DNA of 64,000 nucleotides. Source: Vibrio sp. HA2012. Lineage in GTDB: Bacteria; Pseudomonadota; Gammaproteobacteria; Enterobacterales; Vibrionaceae. Shown here piece after piece: positions 42,281 through 51,502 of this stretch. The first letter of the stretch is position 1. Each line of letters opens with the position of its first letter. The stretch lies in the NCBI RefSeq assembly GCF_002812955.1, contig NZ_PFXK01000001.1, positions 744,001 to 808,000 on the forward strand, read 5' to 3'. The position numbers and the translations under genes were made by a program. A model generated the notes under the pieces. The model ran no database searches. It was not told the DNA's origin and saw only the letters and a list, made by a program, of their open reading frames with translations.

Positions 42281-43831
42281 GTGCAAGATAATCCTCTTAA
42301 ATTATACCCATATTTCCTGCTGGTTTTTACGGTATTTATTGCCTTCTTCTTTCAGCTTGGGCTCTTTCCACTTTTTGATCTGGATGAAGGCGCATTTTCA
42401 TCAGCAACCATGGATATGCAGCTCAGAGGTGACTGGATTACTCCTTATCTGAACGGAAACCTCAGAGGGGACAAACCCATATTTATTTACTGGTGTCAGC
42501 TTATCAGTATTAAAATCTTCGGCCTGAATGAATGGGGACTGCGCTTCCCGTCCGCGCTGGCTGCCAGCATCTGGATTATTGCGATCTATCGTTTCGCTAA
42601 GGATTTTATCCGCACAAATAACCAGACAATCGCTCTGTTTGGTGCTTTTTCTCTGTTCTCTATGGTCATCGGCCGGGCTGCAACCGCTGATGCCCTGTTG
42701 AACATGTTTATGACACTGACTTATCTGTCCATCTGGCGTTATCTTGATACCCCGTCCACCAAAAGAGCCTATCTGACCTACTTATGGATGGGGCTAGGCT
42801 TTTTAACCAAAGGGCCGGTTGCAGCCGCTATTCCTTTCCTTCTGCTGACGCTTTTCTGTATAAAAAGCAGACAGTGGACAAAGTGGAAACAAGCTGTATT
42901 CTTCTTTCCCGGTTGGGGGGTCTTTCTAACCATTGCTCTACCTTGGTATATTGCTATTACAGCCACACAGGGCTGGGATTTTCTGCAGTCATTCATACTG
43001 AAACACAATGTTGGCCGTTTTAGCAGTACGATGGAAAGCCATGGCGGCAGTCCGTTCTTTTATATCCCTGTACTTCTGTTTATCTGTCTTCCTTTCAGTG
43101 GCGTGTTACTGCGGGCACTATTTAAGGTTAAAACACACTGGAGTACACCGGTAAACCAATTTATGTACCTGTGGTTTGCTATTACCTTTGTTATCTTCTC
43201 ATTTTCACAGACCCAGCTTCCTCATTATCTGATGTATGGGATCCCGCCGCTGTGGTTTCTAATGGGACAAAGTATTGAAGATAACAGACAGCATCGTACC
43301 CTGCTTCTGCCACTGATTATTTTTGCCGGAATATTATTGGTTCTGCCTGCCATACTGGCCTTCTCGAGCGTAAAAGCAGGCAGTGATAACGAATTTATTT
43401 TTGCTCTGGTTCGTCCTCACTTCGACTGGAGCTACTATTTGTCCATCGTAGTCATCCTTCTTGTCTGTACTGCTTTATGGTATTTCCGAGAACATTTAGC
43501 AACAGTAAGCCGAACCTTTATTATCGGTATCAGTTCCGCTTATCTGATACTGAATGTCGTTGTTCCCATCATTTCTGATGCTCAGCAGGCACCGGTAAAA
43601 GAAGCCGCTCTGATAGCAAAAGCCGCCGGTAAAGATGTCACTATGCTTAACGTAAATATGCCCTCTTTTTCCGTATATCTCGGTCAGCCAACCCCGACAA
43701 AAGTACCGGAACCTGACGACTGGGTTTTCACCCGTACTAGTCGCCTACACAATTTTTCAGATTATAACGTCGTTTATCAACGCGGAAACGTATCATTGAT
43801 CGAGATACAGACTGCTTCAGAGGAAAATTGA
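42281..43831 (+). CDS. GT39-family (ArnT-like) membrane glycosyltransferase
   Basis: This 516-residue inner-membrane protein resembles ArnT/PMT-type transferases that move a sugar from undecaprenyl phosphate to a periplasmic acceptor such as lipid A. It has about 11-12 hydrophobic segments. The first periplasmic loop carries the catalytic-site pattern LFDLDEGAFSSATMDM (about residues 31-46) followed by NGNLRGDKPIFIYW, as in family GT39. It starts at GTG 42281 after AGGAA. The stop overlaps the next gene (PAP2 phosphatase) by four bases, so the two form an operon. No arnBCAD genes are present, so the sugar is unknown. Confidence 0.88.
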   Translation: MQDNPLKLYPYFLLVFTVFIAFFFQLGLFPLFDLDEGAFSSATMDMQLRGDWITPYLNGNLRGDKPIFIYWCQLISIKIFGLNEWGLRFPSALAASIWIIAIYRFAKDFIRTNNQTIALFGAFSLFSMVIGRAATADALLNMFMTLTYLSIWRYLDTPSTKRAYLTYLWMGLGFLTKGPVAAAIPFLLLTLFCIKSRQWTKWKQAVFFFPGWGVFLTIALPWYIAITATQGWDFLQSFILKHNVGRFSSTMESHGGSPFFYIPVLLFICLPFSGVLLRALFKVKTHWSTPVNQFMYLWFAITFVIFSFSQTQLPHYLMYGIPPLWFLMGQSIEDNRQHRTLLLPLIIFAGILLVLPAILAFSSVKAGSDNEFIFALVRPHFDWSYYLSIVVILLVCTALWYFREHLATVSRTFIIGISSAYLILNVVVPIISDAQQAPVKEAALIAKAAGKDVTMLNVNMPSFSVYLGQPTPTKVPEPDDWVFTRTSRLHNFSDYNVVYQRGNVSLIEIQTASEEN

Positions 43832-44628
43832 TCTTGCATACCTTCGAATTTGACAAAAAGAAGTTTTGGTTCCTTATTCAGGCAGCCGGTTTAATTGCTT
43901 TACTTAAACTGGATCAACGGATATTTATCGGATTAAACCATTTATTTTCAAATCTTCCGGACACCTTGTGGAGTTTTTTCACCATACTGGGTGACGGCGT
44001 TATCATTTTCGCAATATTTCCATTCTTGTTCCGTCGTTATCATAAGGTCATGCTGCAGGGATTACTTTTAACAGTCATTGCACTCCTTGTTATTCAGGGA
44101 CTGAAAGGACTGTTTTCTTTCCCGAGGCCACCAGCAGTACTGACTCTGGAAGACTTTCACCTGATCGGACACGCAAATAAACAGAATTCTTTTCCTTCCG
44201 GTCACAGTGCCACTGCCGTATCGGCAGCGGTACTCTGGTGTTCTGCTCTGGCCAAAAGATGGCATAAATGGCTATTAGGTCTCGCAGCTCTGGTTTGTCT
44301 GTCCCGGATTGCCGTCGGAGTTCACTGGCCAACAGATATTCTGGTCGGTGCGGCACTTGGACTCTTGATTGGCTGGATTACCGTAGTATTAAGCCGGAAC
44401 TGGACACTGAGTAATAATTTTTACTGTAAGCTGATTATGTTAATCATGCTACTGGTTAATGCTGTTATGCTTTACGACTTTAATCACGGCTATATGCTGG
44501 TTACCAATATCACCTACCTGATCGCAACACTGTCACTTATCGCAACGGTGCTGCAAATTATCCTGTTATTTGCAGAACGTTTGCACTGGATTCGGGTCAT
44601 CAGACTGGCAGATAAAATGCACCTGTAA
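43828..44628 (+). CDS. PAP2-family membrane phosphatase
   Basis: This 266-residue inner-membrane protein belongs to the PAP2 lipid phosphatase family. All three active-site motifs are present: KGLFSFPRP (KX6RP type, about residue 93), PSGHSATAV (about residue 123), and SRIAVGVHWPTDIL (SRX5HX3D, about residue 158). Substrates in the family include undecaprenyl pyrophosphate, phosphatidylglycerol phosphate and lipid A 1-phosphate. The start is TTG 43828, overlapping the stop of the glycosyltransferase, with AGAGGA just before it; TTG 43834 is possible. Coupling to a GT39 transferase suggests recycling or trimming of its lipid carrier, or joint lipid A modification. Confidence 0.9.
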   Translation: MILHTFEFDKKKFWFLIQAAGLIALLKLDQRIFIGLNHLFSNLPDTLWSFFTILGDGVIIFAIFPFLFRRYHKVMLQGLLLTVIALLVIQGLKGLFSFPRPPAVLTLEDFHLIGHANKQNSFPSGHSATAVSAAVLWCSALAKRWHKWLLGLAALVCLSRIAVGVHWPTDILVGAALGLLIGWITVVLSRNWTLSNNFYCKLIMLIMLLVNAVMLYDFNHGYMLVTNITYLIATLSLIATVLQIILLFAERLHWIRVIRLADKMHL

Positions 44629-44641
44629 GATCATTTAATGG

Positions 44642-44690
44642 CAGACAATCGGCAGGAATACTATCATCGGCTGATTGTCTGTTAATTTTG
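44642..44690 (+). terminator. Probable terminator after the GT39-PAP2 pair
   Basis: CAGACAATC (44642-44650) pairs with GATTGTCTG (44673-44681) across a 22-base loop and is followed by TTAATTTTG. The stem is perfect but the loop is long. Confidence 0.6.
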
Positions 44691-44786
44691 TGAGCCTATC
44701 TCTCCCATCCACAGAAATATACGTATAAACTGGCATATAACAACTATAGTTTCCGAACTTAGATTAAAAGACCGGGAGATCAGGCC

Positions 44787-45473
44787 TTGAAATTCTTTAA
44801 GTTTTTAATTGTTGGGTTTACCCTCGCTATTGGAATCATTGTCGCTATTTTCGGCATCAAGACAGAAGATGACACACCAGCCACAGGTAAATCAGAAACC
44901 ATTGATGCTATAAATATCTCCCCGGAAACAGAGCAGAATGAAATGCAGCGGGAGCCAGAAGTGGTCGCCAAAGTTCATATCCCTATTTTGTCTGAAAGAG
45001 AAAGAGCCGCTATGCCCCCGTTTATTCAGGCTATGCCGGTTAAACCATTCAACCGTGACTCTAACCACAACTGGTTTCGCGATGATCTGGAACTTTATAT
45101 TGCTTACAAATTCCCCTATTCACCAAAATCACGTGCCGCATATACTCAAATGGCCAAAATTCTGGACCGAATGGGAACCGACTCAGGTCAAACCCAAACA
45201 CCCAGACAAGTAACACTGTGGAAAGAAGAACAACTGGCGCTGAAATGCTTTTACGATACCGGATTTACTGATGACGAATTAGAAGAGCTGAAGCGCATCG
45301 TCTTCGACAGTGAGCATATGCGGGAAGGCTATCAGATGGTGATAGATAAAAGACAGGAAATACCGGCCAATCTGGCAAAATCTATTGTGATCCCCGAAGA
45401 TGCCTGTGATCCGATTCTCTGGGAGAATGAGGTCACACTTCAGGAATGGAAGCCTGAGAAGACCATAAAATAA
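44787..45473 (+). CDS. Uncharacterised membrane-anchored protein
   Basis: I do not recognise this 228-residue protein. One hydrophobic N-terminal segment (about residues 3-23) suggests an inner-membrane anchor with the rest in the periplasm. A charged linker (about residues 25-65) precedes a conserved-looking aromatic and Pro-rich domain (HNWFRDDLELYIAYKFPYSPKSRAAY near residues 94-120). It contains two Cys. The start is TTG 44787 after GGGAG; no ATG fits better. The gene stands alone behind a terminator, next to the YecH-like gene facing it. Confidence 0.7.
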   Translation: MKFFKFLIVGFTLAIGIIVAIFGIKTEDDTPATGKSETIDAINISPETEQNEMQREPEVVAKVHIPILSERERAAMPPFIQAMPVKPFNRDSNHNWFRDDLELYIAYKFPYSPKSRAAYTQMAKILDRMGTDSGQTQTPRQVTLWKEEQLALKCFYDTGFTDDELEELKRIVFDSEHMREGYQMVIDKRQEIPANLAKSIVIPEDACDPILWENEVTLQEWKPEKTIK

Positions 45474-45522
45474 AAGTAACGCCAGAGCCGTAAGCTGAAA
45501 ACGTTACTCCGGGTATTGTGAT

Positions 45523-45762
45523 TTAATGACAACGATTATCGGCAGGCATTGTCAGCCCGGTATCCGATTCTATAAACTTACCTTTATTAAGTAGAAAATC
45601 AATCAAGTCTTCTGCAGACAACCCTTCAGCCGAACAGGTATGGTAAACGGCATCGTAACCAAAAGTACGCCTGATTTCTTCAAGTAACTCTGACTTACTT
45701 AACACCTTATCTGCTGCTGCCAGCAGATTCATTACCTTATGCCCATGGATTGATTTACTCAT
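45523..45762 (-). CDS. yecH: YecH-family (DUF2492) small protein
   Basis: This 79-residue protein matches the YecH family: it begins MSKSIHGHKVMNLL and contains YHTCSAEGLSAEDLIDFLLNKGKF and a C-terminal Cys-His (RCH). The conserved His and Cys residues suggest metal binding; the role is unknown. ATG 45762 is preferred over 45777 because family members begin at MSKSIHGH. It is convergent with the uncharacterised gene upstream in the window. Confidence 0.88.
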   Translation of the reverse strand: MSKSIHGHKVMNLLAAADKVLSKSELLEEIRRTFGYDAVYHTCSAEGLSAEDLIDFLLNKGKFIESDTGLTMPADNRCH

Positions 45763-45866
45763 ATACAGCAACCTCATTACGATTTATAGCAACAGAGCAT
45801 ACCTGAATTCGGCAGTTTTGCCTCTCCCCCTAAAGGGGTATAAAAGGTATAACCCTATCAGACCAG

Positions 45867-47420
45867 CTAAAAAAGTTGACTGAATTCATCGCCAGGAAGA
45901 GGTCGGGAAAAATAAAAACCCTGAATGTAGGTAAAGCCGAGCGAATTCAGAATCTTCAGTTGTTCACTCTCTTCAACTCCTTCAACAATAACTGCAATAT
46001 TGAGATCCTCTGCTAGCCTTTGCATTGATTTCAGAACCGGAATAAGATTGGATTCCTCATACAGGTTTTTCACAAATACCCGGTCTATTTTAAGAAAATC
46101 GAATTCACACTGACGGATAAAATTCAGGCCCGAATAACCGGTTCCGAAATCATCCACAGCCAGACGTATACCCAACCCGGTAACAACTGCCAGTTGCCTG
46201 CGCAGCACATCTAAATCCTGCTCCGTAAAATCATTGTTTTCAGTTATTTCAAAAACAATACGACTGGCCAGTTCAGGTCGGGAACGAAACACAGATACAA
46301 CATTATTGATAAATGAATCCCGGAGGATAACAGAGCGGCTAATATTGACACTGATATATCTGTCAGAAAAACATTCCCGATGAGAATCCAGATACAGACA
46401 GACCTGCTCGATAACATAATGAGTTATCTCTTCTATTAATCCGACTTTTTCTGCCAGAGGAATAAAAATTTCAGGAGAGATCATACCCTGAACAGGATCA
46501 TTCCAGCGTAGAAGGGCTTCACCTCCGACGATATGTCCTTCTTTTTGATTAATAATCGGCTGATAGTACGGCTCAAGATGTCCACATTGCAACGCACTTT
46601 CCAGTGAAATCGGCAACGCATTGCTGGACAACTTTTTATTCCGCTGTAAAGCAAACAACGCGCAAACCAACCCCGCAATCAATAAGCCTATCCAGCTATT
46701 GGAAAGCATATAATAAAGAAGGTAATGATCTTGCTTATACAGCTCGATAACCAGAGGATATTCAGCCGAGGAGCTGACTGCGATACGAGTACTGCCTGGC
46801 AGACTCTGCTCCTGCAGTGAGCGCGTAATCACTTTGATATCATAATCCAGATGATGCCGGGAAAGAAATTCATCGATCAGCAGTAACACATAGCGCGGAG
46901 GGATTAGCACACTGATGCCATTTCCCTGCCCACCATCTCTAAACATCAGGATGATACTTTTTTCTTTAGCCAGTTTGGTCGTCGTATAGGACAATGTTCT
47001 GTGGTAGGGACTATTTTTGATCCTCTCCAGCATTGTCCGGTACAGATAAAAAGATATGGTTCCGTTATTACTTGTGCAGAATATCCGCCCTTTATCATTA
47101 AATACTCCAATCTCTTTAACCCGATCAGACTGAAAAACGCCCCTGCGTAGGGGAACCAATAACTCTTCACATGATAAATTCTGGTTTTCATCCAGCAGCA
47201 GATAATCCAGATCATTAATAATCTGATCGAAGTACTGGTCAACTCTGGTTAGTGCCTGCTGAGAAACAGATTGTGCATGCTGTCTGGAAAAAGGAACCGA
47301 AAGGATTGAAATAAAGATAAAGACTATCAAATAAATCAAAACAAGCTGCACCCCCATATGCCTGAAAATACGAGGGATATAAGGTTTGATCAGAGATTCT
47401 TTCTGAACCGGTTTTAGCAT
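45867..47420 (-). CDS. CSS-motif EAL-domain c-di-GMP phosphodiesterase
   Basis: This 517-residue inner-membrane enzyme hydrolyses c-di-GMP. Two membrane segments (about residues 21-43 and 240-260) flank a periplasmic CSS-type sensor domain, with a conserved Cys near residue 83 (LSCEELLVPLRRG) and CTSNNG near residue 114. In E. coli such domains respond to the periplasmic disulfide system. The EAL domain (about residues 275-510) keeps the signature EALLRW (Glu301), the DDFGTGYSGL loop and the KIDRVFV strand, so it looks active. There is no GGDEF domain. It is divergent from the histidine kinase gene, with a 312-base gap. Confidence 0.93.
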   Translation of the reverse strand: MLKPVQKESLIKPYIPRIFRHMGVQLVLIYLIVFIFISILSVPFSRQHAQSVSQQALTRVDQYFDQIINDLDYLLLDENQNLSCEELLVPLRRGVFQSDRVKEIGVFNDKGRIFCTSNNGTISFYLYRTMLERIKNSPYHRTLSYTTTKLAKEKSIILMFRDGGQGNGISVLIPPRYVLLLIDEFLSRHHLDYDIKVITRSLQEQSLPGSTRIAVSSSAEYPLVIELYKQDHYLLYYMLSNSWIGLLIAGLVCALFALQRNKKLSSNALPISLESALQCGHLEPYYQPIINQKEGHIVGGEALLRWNDPVQGMISPEIFIPLAEKVGLIEEITHYVIEQVCLYLDSHRECFSDRYISVNISRSVILRDSFINNVVSVFRSRPELASRIVFEITENNDFTEQDLDVLRRQLAVVTGLGIRLAVDDFGTGYSGLNFIRQCEFDFLKIDRVFVKNLYEESNLIPVLKSMQRLAEDLNIAVIVEGVEESEQLKILNSLGFTYIQGFYFSRPLPGDEFSQLF

Positions 47421-47732
47421 AAAAGATCTTCTGTTAACCGAACGTAGTACGACTTAATCTTACTATATACATCCAGGGATCGGTTCACAATGCATCTGCC
47501 TTATAATCCACGTCAAGTTCTTCATTTCAGGAGTTTTCTCACACTCTTCCGACTCTCTAAATGGCTTATCCGGCACATTCACGCATCTCCCGGAAACCAT
47601 TAGCATAAATCGAGGTCTATACTCCATCGCTATTCTTACACCGGACAGTGCTCGTATTATCGTGAGAATGCACAATCTTTCATGGAGTAATAGAGCTATA
47701 CTAAAATTTAGCTCGGATAAACAGGAATAATA
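47421..47732. other. 312-base divergent intergenic region, EAL gene / histidine kinase gene
   Basis: I see no supported gene. A minus-strand frame of 70 codons (47463-47675) has no ribosome site and an unnatural composition. The region must contain the two divergent promoters. AGGA precedes the kinase ATG at 47733. Confidence 0.5.
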
Positions 47733-49706
47733 ATGAATAAAAGTAAGCGATTCGAAGACAGTGAGATGAGTCCCTTATTCAGTCGTATCGGCCGACGGAT
47801 CATTATCATTATGGTTCTGTTAAGTAGTGTCGTTACACTGACAGCGACACTATTGCAGTTATCCTGGGATTACAACCGAGAATACAGTGGAGTGGAACGG
47901 CGGCATCATGAAGTAGAAACCATTCATATGCCTCTTCTGGCCTCCTCTCTATGGAATTTTGACCTGGTCATGCTTCAGCAGAGGCTGGACGGGCTGGTGA
48001 ATCTCCCCCGAGTTAATTACTTAGAAATTAATACATTACATGAAAAATTCACATCAGGAAAAAAGCTGGAAGACTATGCTATATCGCATGAATACCCTAT
48101 TTATTATTCCGTAGAGGGCGTCGATCCTGAATTTCTGGGAACCCTGTATGTTGAATCAGATGCTCAGGCTATCTATAACTATCTTCTGCAGCAATTTCTG
48201 ACCACACTTATTATTAATGGCATTAAAACGGCTATTGTCTGTTACCTGATCCTGCTGGTTGTACACGCCAGTATCAACCAAAGAATCTTTAGCGTTGCTC
48301 AATATCTGAGAAACTACAATCCCCGCCATCCCAGCGAACCTCTGGTACTCCCCCACAAACGCTGGATTATGGATAAAGAAGATGAAATCGTCTGGCTGGG
48401 AGACGAAACCAACCGTATCACATCCAGGCTGACCACATTTTATAAAAACATTCGCTATGAACAGGGAAGATTCTCTGATTTTGCTAATGTCTCATCAGAC
48501 TGGCTGTGGGAATTAGACCATACCGGAGCCCTTGTTTACGCATCGGATGAAATGCAGAGCGGCATTGGAGTCAATACACTAAACCGTCCTGTCTTTGCCG
48601 AAATCCCTCTGTTTAAACATGCTGAAAAATTGCTGAATAAGCTGCACAGCAGGCAAAGTTTTAATTTCTGTCAGGAACAACTGATTATAAATGGTGATAC
48701 CCGCTATCTACTGTTTCAGGCTATCGCTAACTATGAAAATGAACAGTTCCTCGGTTTCCGCGGTACAGCCATTGATATTACTGTTCTGAAGCAGGCTTTG
48801 GTCGATCTGGAAAACCTAAACAACAGTCTTGAGCTAAAAGTAGCCGAACGAACCGAAGATTTAAAAGCCAGTGTGCAACGACTGAAAGACACACAAAGTC
48901 AGTTGATTGAATCAGAGAAACTGGCTGCGTTAGGTGGTCTGGTTGCCGGTGTTGCTCATGAGGTCAATACCCCCCTTGGTATTTCCGTTACAGCCGCATC
49001 CGTTATCAATGATATTAAAGACGAACTTAATCGTGCCTTTGCCGAACAGACCCTGACCAGTACCCAGTTTTCCGAACTGATGCAGCGGATGGATGACAGT
49101 ACCATTATGCTGGAAAGTAACCTGAACCGGGCTGCCGGGCTGATACGGGACTTTAAACAAACTGCGGTTGATCAGGTTTCCGAAAGCCGCAGTGAATTCA
49201 CGATACATCAAGTATTACAAGCTCTAATCGCCAGTGTTCATCCGGAAACCCGTAAAGTCCCTGTCGAGCCCAGATTGTATGGTGATAAAACACTGACGAT
49301 GAACAGCCTTCCCGGTGTTCTGACACAGGTTATTTCCAACCTGATCCTGAACAGTGTAAATCATGCCTTTACCCAGCAATCTGAGCCAAGCATTGAGATC
49401 CAGTTCAAAAAAGAAGATGACAATATTATTTTCGAATATTTGGATAACGGCTCCGGAGTCGATAAATCCCTGCACCAGAAAATATTTGAACCTTTCTTTA
49501 CCAGCAAAAGGGGGAAAGGCGGATCAGGACTGGGACTGAATCTGGTATTTAACCTGATTCATCAAAAGCTAAAGGGCTCATTGCAATTTGAGTCGGAAAT
49601 CAATAAAGGGGTTCACTTTACCTTTACCGTACCGGAAAAACTGCCGATGACCATCGAAGAAAATACGACTTTATCTGAGGGTTCCGAAGGAGAAAAGGCC
49701 GGATAA
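47733..49706 (+). CDS. Membrane PAS sensor histidine kinase
   Basis: This 657-residue sensor kinase has two membrane segments (about residues 21-45 and 155-180) around a periplasmic domain. A cytoplasmic PAS-type domain follows (about residues 245-360), then a coiled coil, and the kinase core. The phosphorylated His409 is in GGLVAGVAHEVNTPLG; this form of H-box with a preceding coiled coil is the HisKA type with cytosolic four-helix bundle seen in proteins near HD-GYP regulators. The ATP-binding domain has the N box SNLILNSVNHAF and G boxes EYLDNGSGVD and GKGGSGLGLNLV. Its terminator overlaps the stop codon. The response regulator at 49759-51303 is convergent and is its likely partner. Confidence 0.93.
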   Translation: MNKSKRFEDSEMSPLFSRIGRRIIIIMVLLSSVVTLTATLLQLSWDYNREYSGVERRHHEVETIHMPLLASSLWNFDLVMLQQRLDGLVNLPRVNYLEINTLHEKFTSGKKLEDYAISHEYPIYYSVEGVDPEFLGTLYVESDAQAIYNYLLQQFLTTLIINGIKTAIVCYLILLVVHASINQRIFSVAQYLRNYNPRHPSEPLVLPHKRWIMDKEDEIVWLGDETNRITSRLTTFYKNIRYEQGRFSDFANVSSDWLWELDHTGALVYASDEMQSGIGVNTLNRPVFAEIPLFKHAEKLLNKLHSRQSFNFCQEQLIINGDTRYLLFQAIANYENEQFLGFRGTAIDITVLKQALVDLENLNNSLELKVAERTEDLKASVQRLKDTQSQLIESEKLAALGGLVAGVAHEVNTPLGISVTAASVINDIKDELNRAFAEQTLTSTQFSELMQRMDDSTIMLESNLNRAAGLIRDFKQTAVDQVSESRSEFTIHQVLQALIASVHPETRKVPVEPRLYGDKTLTMNSLPGVLTQVISNLILNSVNHAFTQQSEPSIEIQFKKEDDNIIFEYLDNGSGVDKSLHQKIFEPFFTSKRGKGGSGLGLNLVFNLIHQKLKGSLQFESEINKGVHFTFTVPEKLPMTIEENTTLSEGSEGEKAG

Positions 49707-49719
49707 ACCGGCCTTTTTT
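49693..49719. terminator. Terminator overlapping the histidine kinase stop codon
   Basis: AAAAGGCCGG (49693-49702) and CCGGCCTTTT (49708-49717) form a perfect 10-bp stem with a 5-base loop, followed by T. The TAA stop (49704-49706) lies in the loop. The A-rich left flank would also serve the convergent gene. Confidence 0.88.
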
Positions 49720-49758
49720 GAGAAAAAAATTTGAGAAAGTAATGCAGAATACCACCTG

Positions 49759-51303
49759 CTAATCGGGATGAAGATCTCTGATTAGCAGAAAGTCATTCCA
49801 GTTTTCAATCATTAAATCCACCAGCTTAGGCTCAAAATGTTTTCCGCGTTGGGCCATTATTTCTTGCCGGATCTCATCTTCTGTCCAAGGATCTTTATAA
49901 CAACGTTTTGAACCTAAAGCATCAAAGACATCAGCCAGGGCCGTAATACGTCCGACCACAGGGATCTCTTCTGCGCTGATGCCGTTAGGGTATCCGCTTC
50001 CATCCCATTTTTCATGATGGGTTCCGGCAATTTCTTTCGCTACAGAGATCAGCCTCCGTTTGGAACGGCTCAGAATATCGACACCGTAATCCACATGCCG
50101 TTTCATCTCTCCCCACTCCTCTGCATCCAGTTTACCCGGCTTATGCAGTACGCGATCAGGGATAGCAACTTTACCCACATCATGCAGAGGTGATGCATGC
50201 TTTATCAGGTTTACCTCTTTTTCTGACAGACCATACAGCTCTGCCAGTTTTGCACTGACCAGTGAAACCCGCTGGACGTGTGCTCCGGTTTCCCGGCTCC
50301 TGGCCTCTACCGCATTGGCCAGGTTGTAAACCAGTTCTTTAGAAGTATCAGCTAAGTCAACTAACAAATTAATATTCTCAAACGTTAGCCCGATATTCTG
50401 CATATAAATTTCAAGCAACTGCTTATCCAGCTCAGCAAGCTCACGCTCAAGATTAATATAGAGAATACTGGTGACAGCATGTTCATCTGTCATGTAAAAG
50501 ACATAAGCATCGGAATAGCTTTTGGTTGCTTTACTTTCGATGGCTTCCAGACACCTCCCCGCTACGACCTCCGGTAACAGCTCAAATGAACAGGTAGGAT
50601 AGAAATCGATATAATCACCGGTTGCAGCCAGAGTAAGGGCTCGGGATTCTTCCCCGCTTGGGTCTGGCTGAACGATACAGTAAAAAGCAGAAGCGTTCAG
50701 TTTCAGCAAAGAAGTAAGCTGACTTAGCACTGAAGCCGCATAGGTTTTTAGTGTAGTGGTATTTTGCACATTGGCAGAAGCACGGATAACCTTACTTAAT
50801 CCCTGTTTCTGATCCTCTATCAGGCAGAGATCACGATAAGCCCTCAGCATTGAATAGAGTAAAGTTCTTAATTTTTGAGTGGTCAGCTCTGTCTTTTCCT
50901 TGTAGTCATCAATTTCATACTCCTTTATGACTACATCTTCCGGAGCCTGACCCGCCTGACCAGTACGTAACACCAACCGGATAAGGCGGTTATTACACTC
51001 TGTCCGGATATACCGAACCAGATCCAACCCCGCATGTTCTGTTTCCATGACCACATCAATCAAAGCGATGGCAATATCATTATGTTCACTCAGCAGTTCT
51101 CTTGCCATTACTCCGGAGTAAGCAGAAATAAGATGCAGGCCACGATCCTGAAAAGTAAATCCACTCAATGCCAGACGGGTAACCTGATGCATCTGTTCAT
51201 CATCATCAACAAGCAATACTTTCCATGGCTGGAGTGGTTTCAGCCCGGACTCTGTCGGAGCATCTTTGCTCTGTGTCCGATGATCAGCAAACAGTTCCAT
51301 CAA
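49759..51303 (-). CDS. Response regulator with REC, DUF3369 and HD-GYP domains
   Basis: This 514-residue cytoplasmic protein is a c-di-GMP phosphodiesterase under phosphorelay control. The REC domain (about residues 27-155) has the acidic pair DDD at 33-35 and the phosphoacceptor Asp83 in ALIDVVME. A DUF3369 sensor-like domain follows (about residues 165-310). The HD-GYP domain has the metal-binding HD pair (His374, Asp375 in HASPLHDVGKVAIPDRV), HHEKWDGSGYPNG, and the following Asp/His residues. The key residues are all present, so activity is expected. ATG 51303 follows GAGAGGG. The convergent histidine kinase is the likely partner. Confidence 0.93.
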   Translation of the reverse strand: MMELFADHRTQSKDAPTESGLKPLQPWKVLLVDDDEQMHQVTRLALSGFTFQDRGLHLISAYSGVMARELLSEHNDIAIALIDVVMETEHAGLDLVRYIRTECNNRLIRLVLRTGQAGQAPEDVVIKEYEIDDYKEKTELTTQKLRTLLYSMLRAYRDLCLIEDQKQGLSKVIRASANVQNTTTLKTYAASVLSQLTSLLKLNASAFYCIVQPDPSGEESRALTLAATGDYIDFYPTCSFELLPEVVAGRCLEAIESKATKSYSDAYVFYMTDEHAVTSILYINLERELAELDKQLLEIYMQNIGLTFENINLLVDLADTSKELVYNLANAVEARSRETGAHVQRVSLVSAKLAELYGLSEKEVNLIKHASPLHDVGKVAIPDRVLHKPGKLDAEEWGEMKRHVDYGVDILSRSKRRLISVAKEIAGTHHEKWDGSGYPNGISAEEIPVVGRITALADVFDALGSKRCYKDPWTEDEIRQEIMAQRGKHFEPKLVDLMIENWNDFLLIRDLHPD

Positions 51304-51502
51304 ACCCTCTCAATCAGCGTTTTCTCTGTATTTATGATATGTTTATCAAATGATATTTTAGTGTTAAATTCAAGTAATTCTTTAGTGAGATAATAATGAA
51401 ATACTAAAAATGAGATCTCTAATGTAAGCATTGCCGTATGCCGGAATAACTTACTGATATAAGTATTAGCTGAAGCATAAAATAAGTTCAAGTTAATCTC
51501 AG

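Noticed and set aside
47463..47675. 70-codon minus-strand frame between the EAL and kinase genes
   Set aside because: No ribosome site and no family resemblance; the divergent promoters should lie here.
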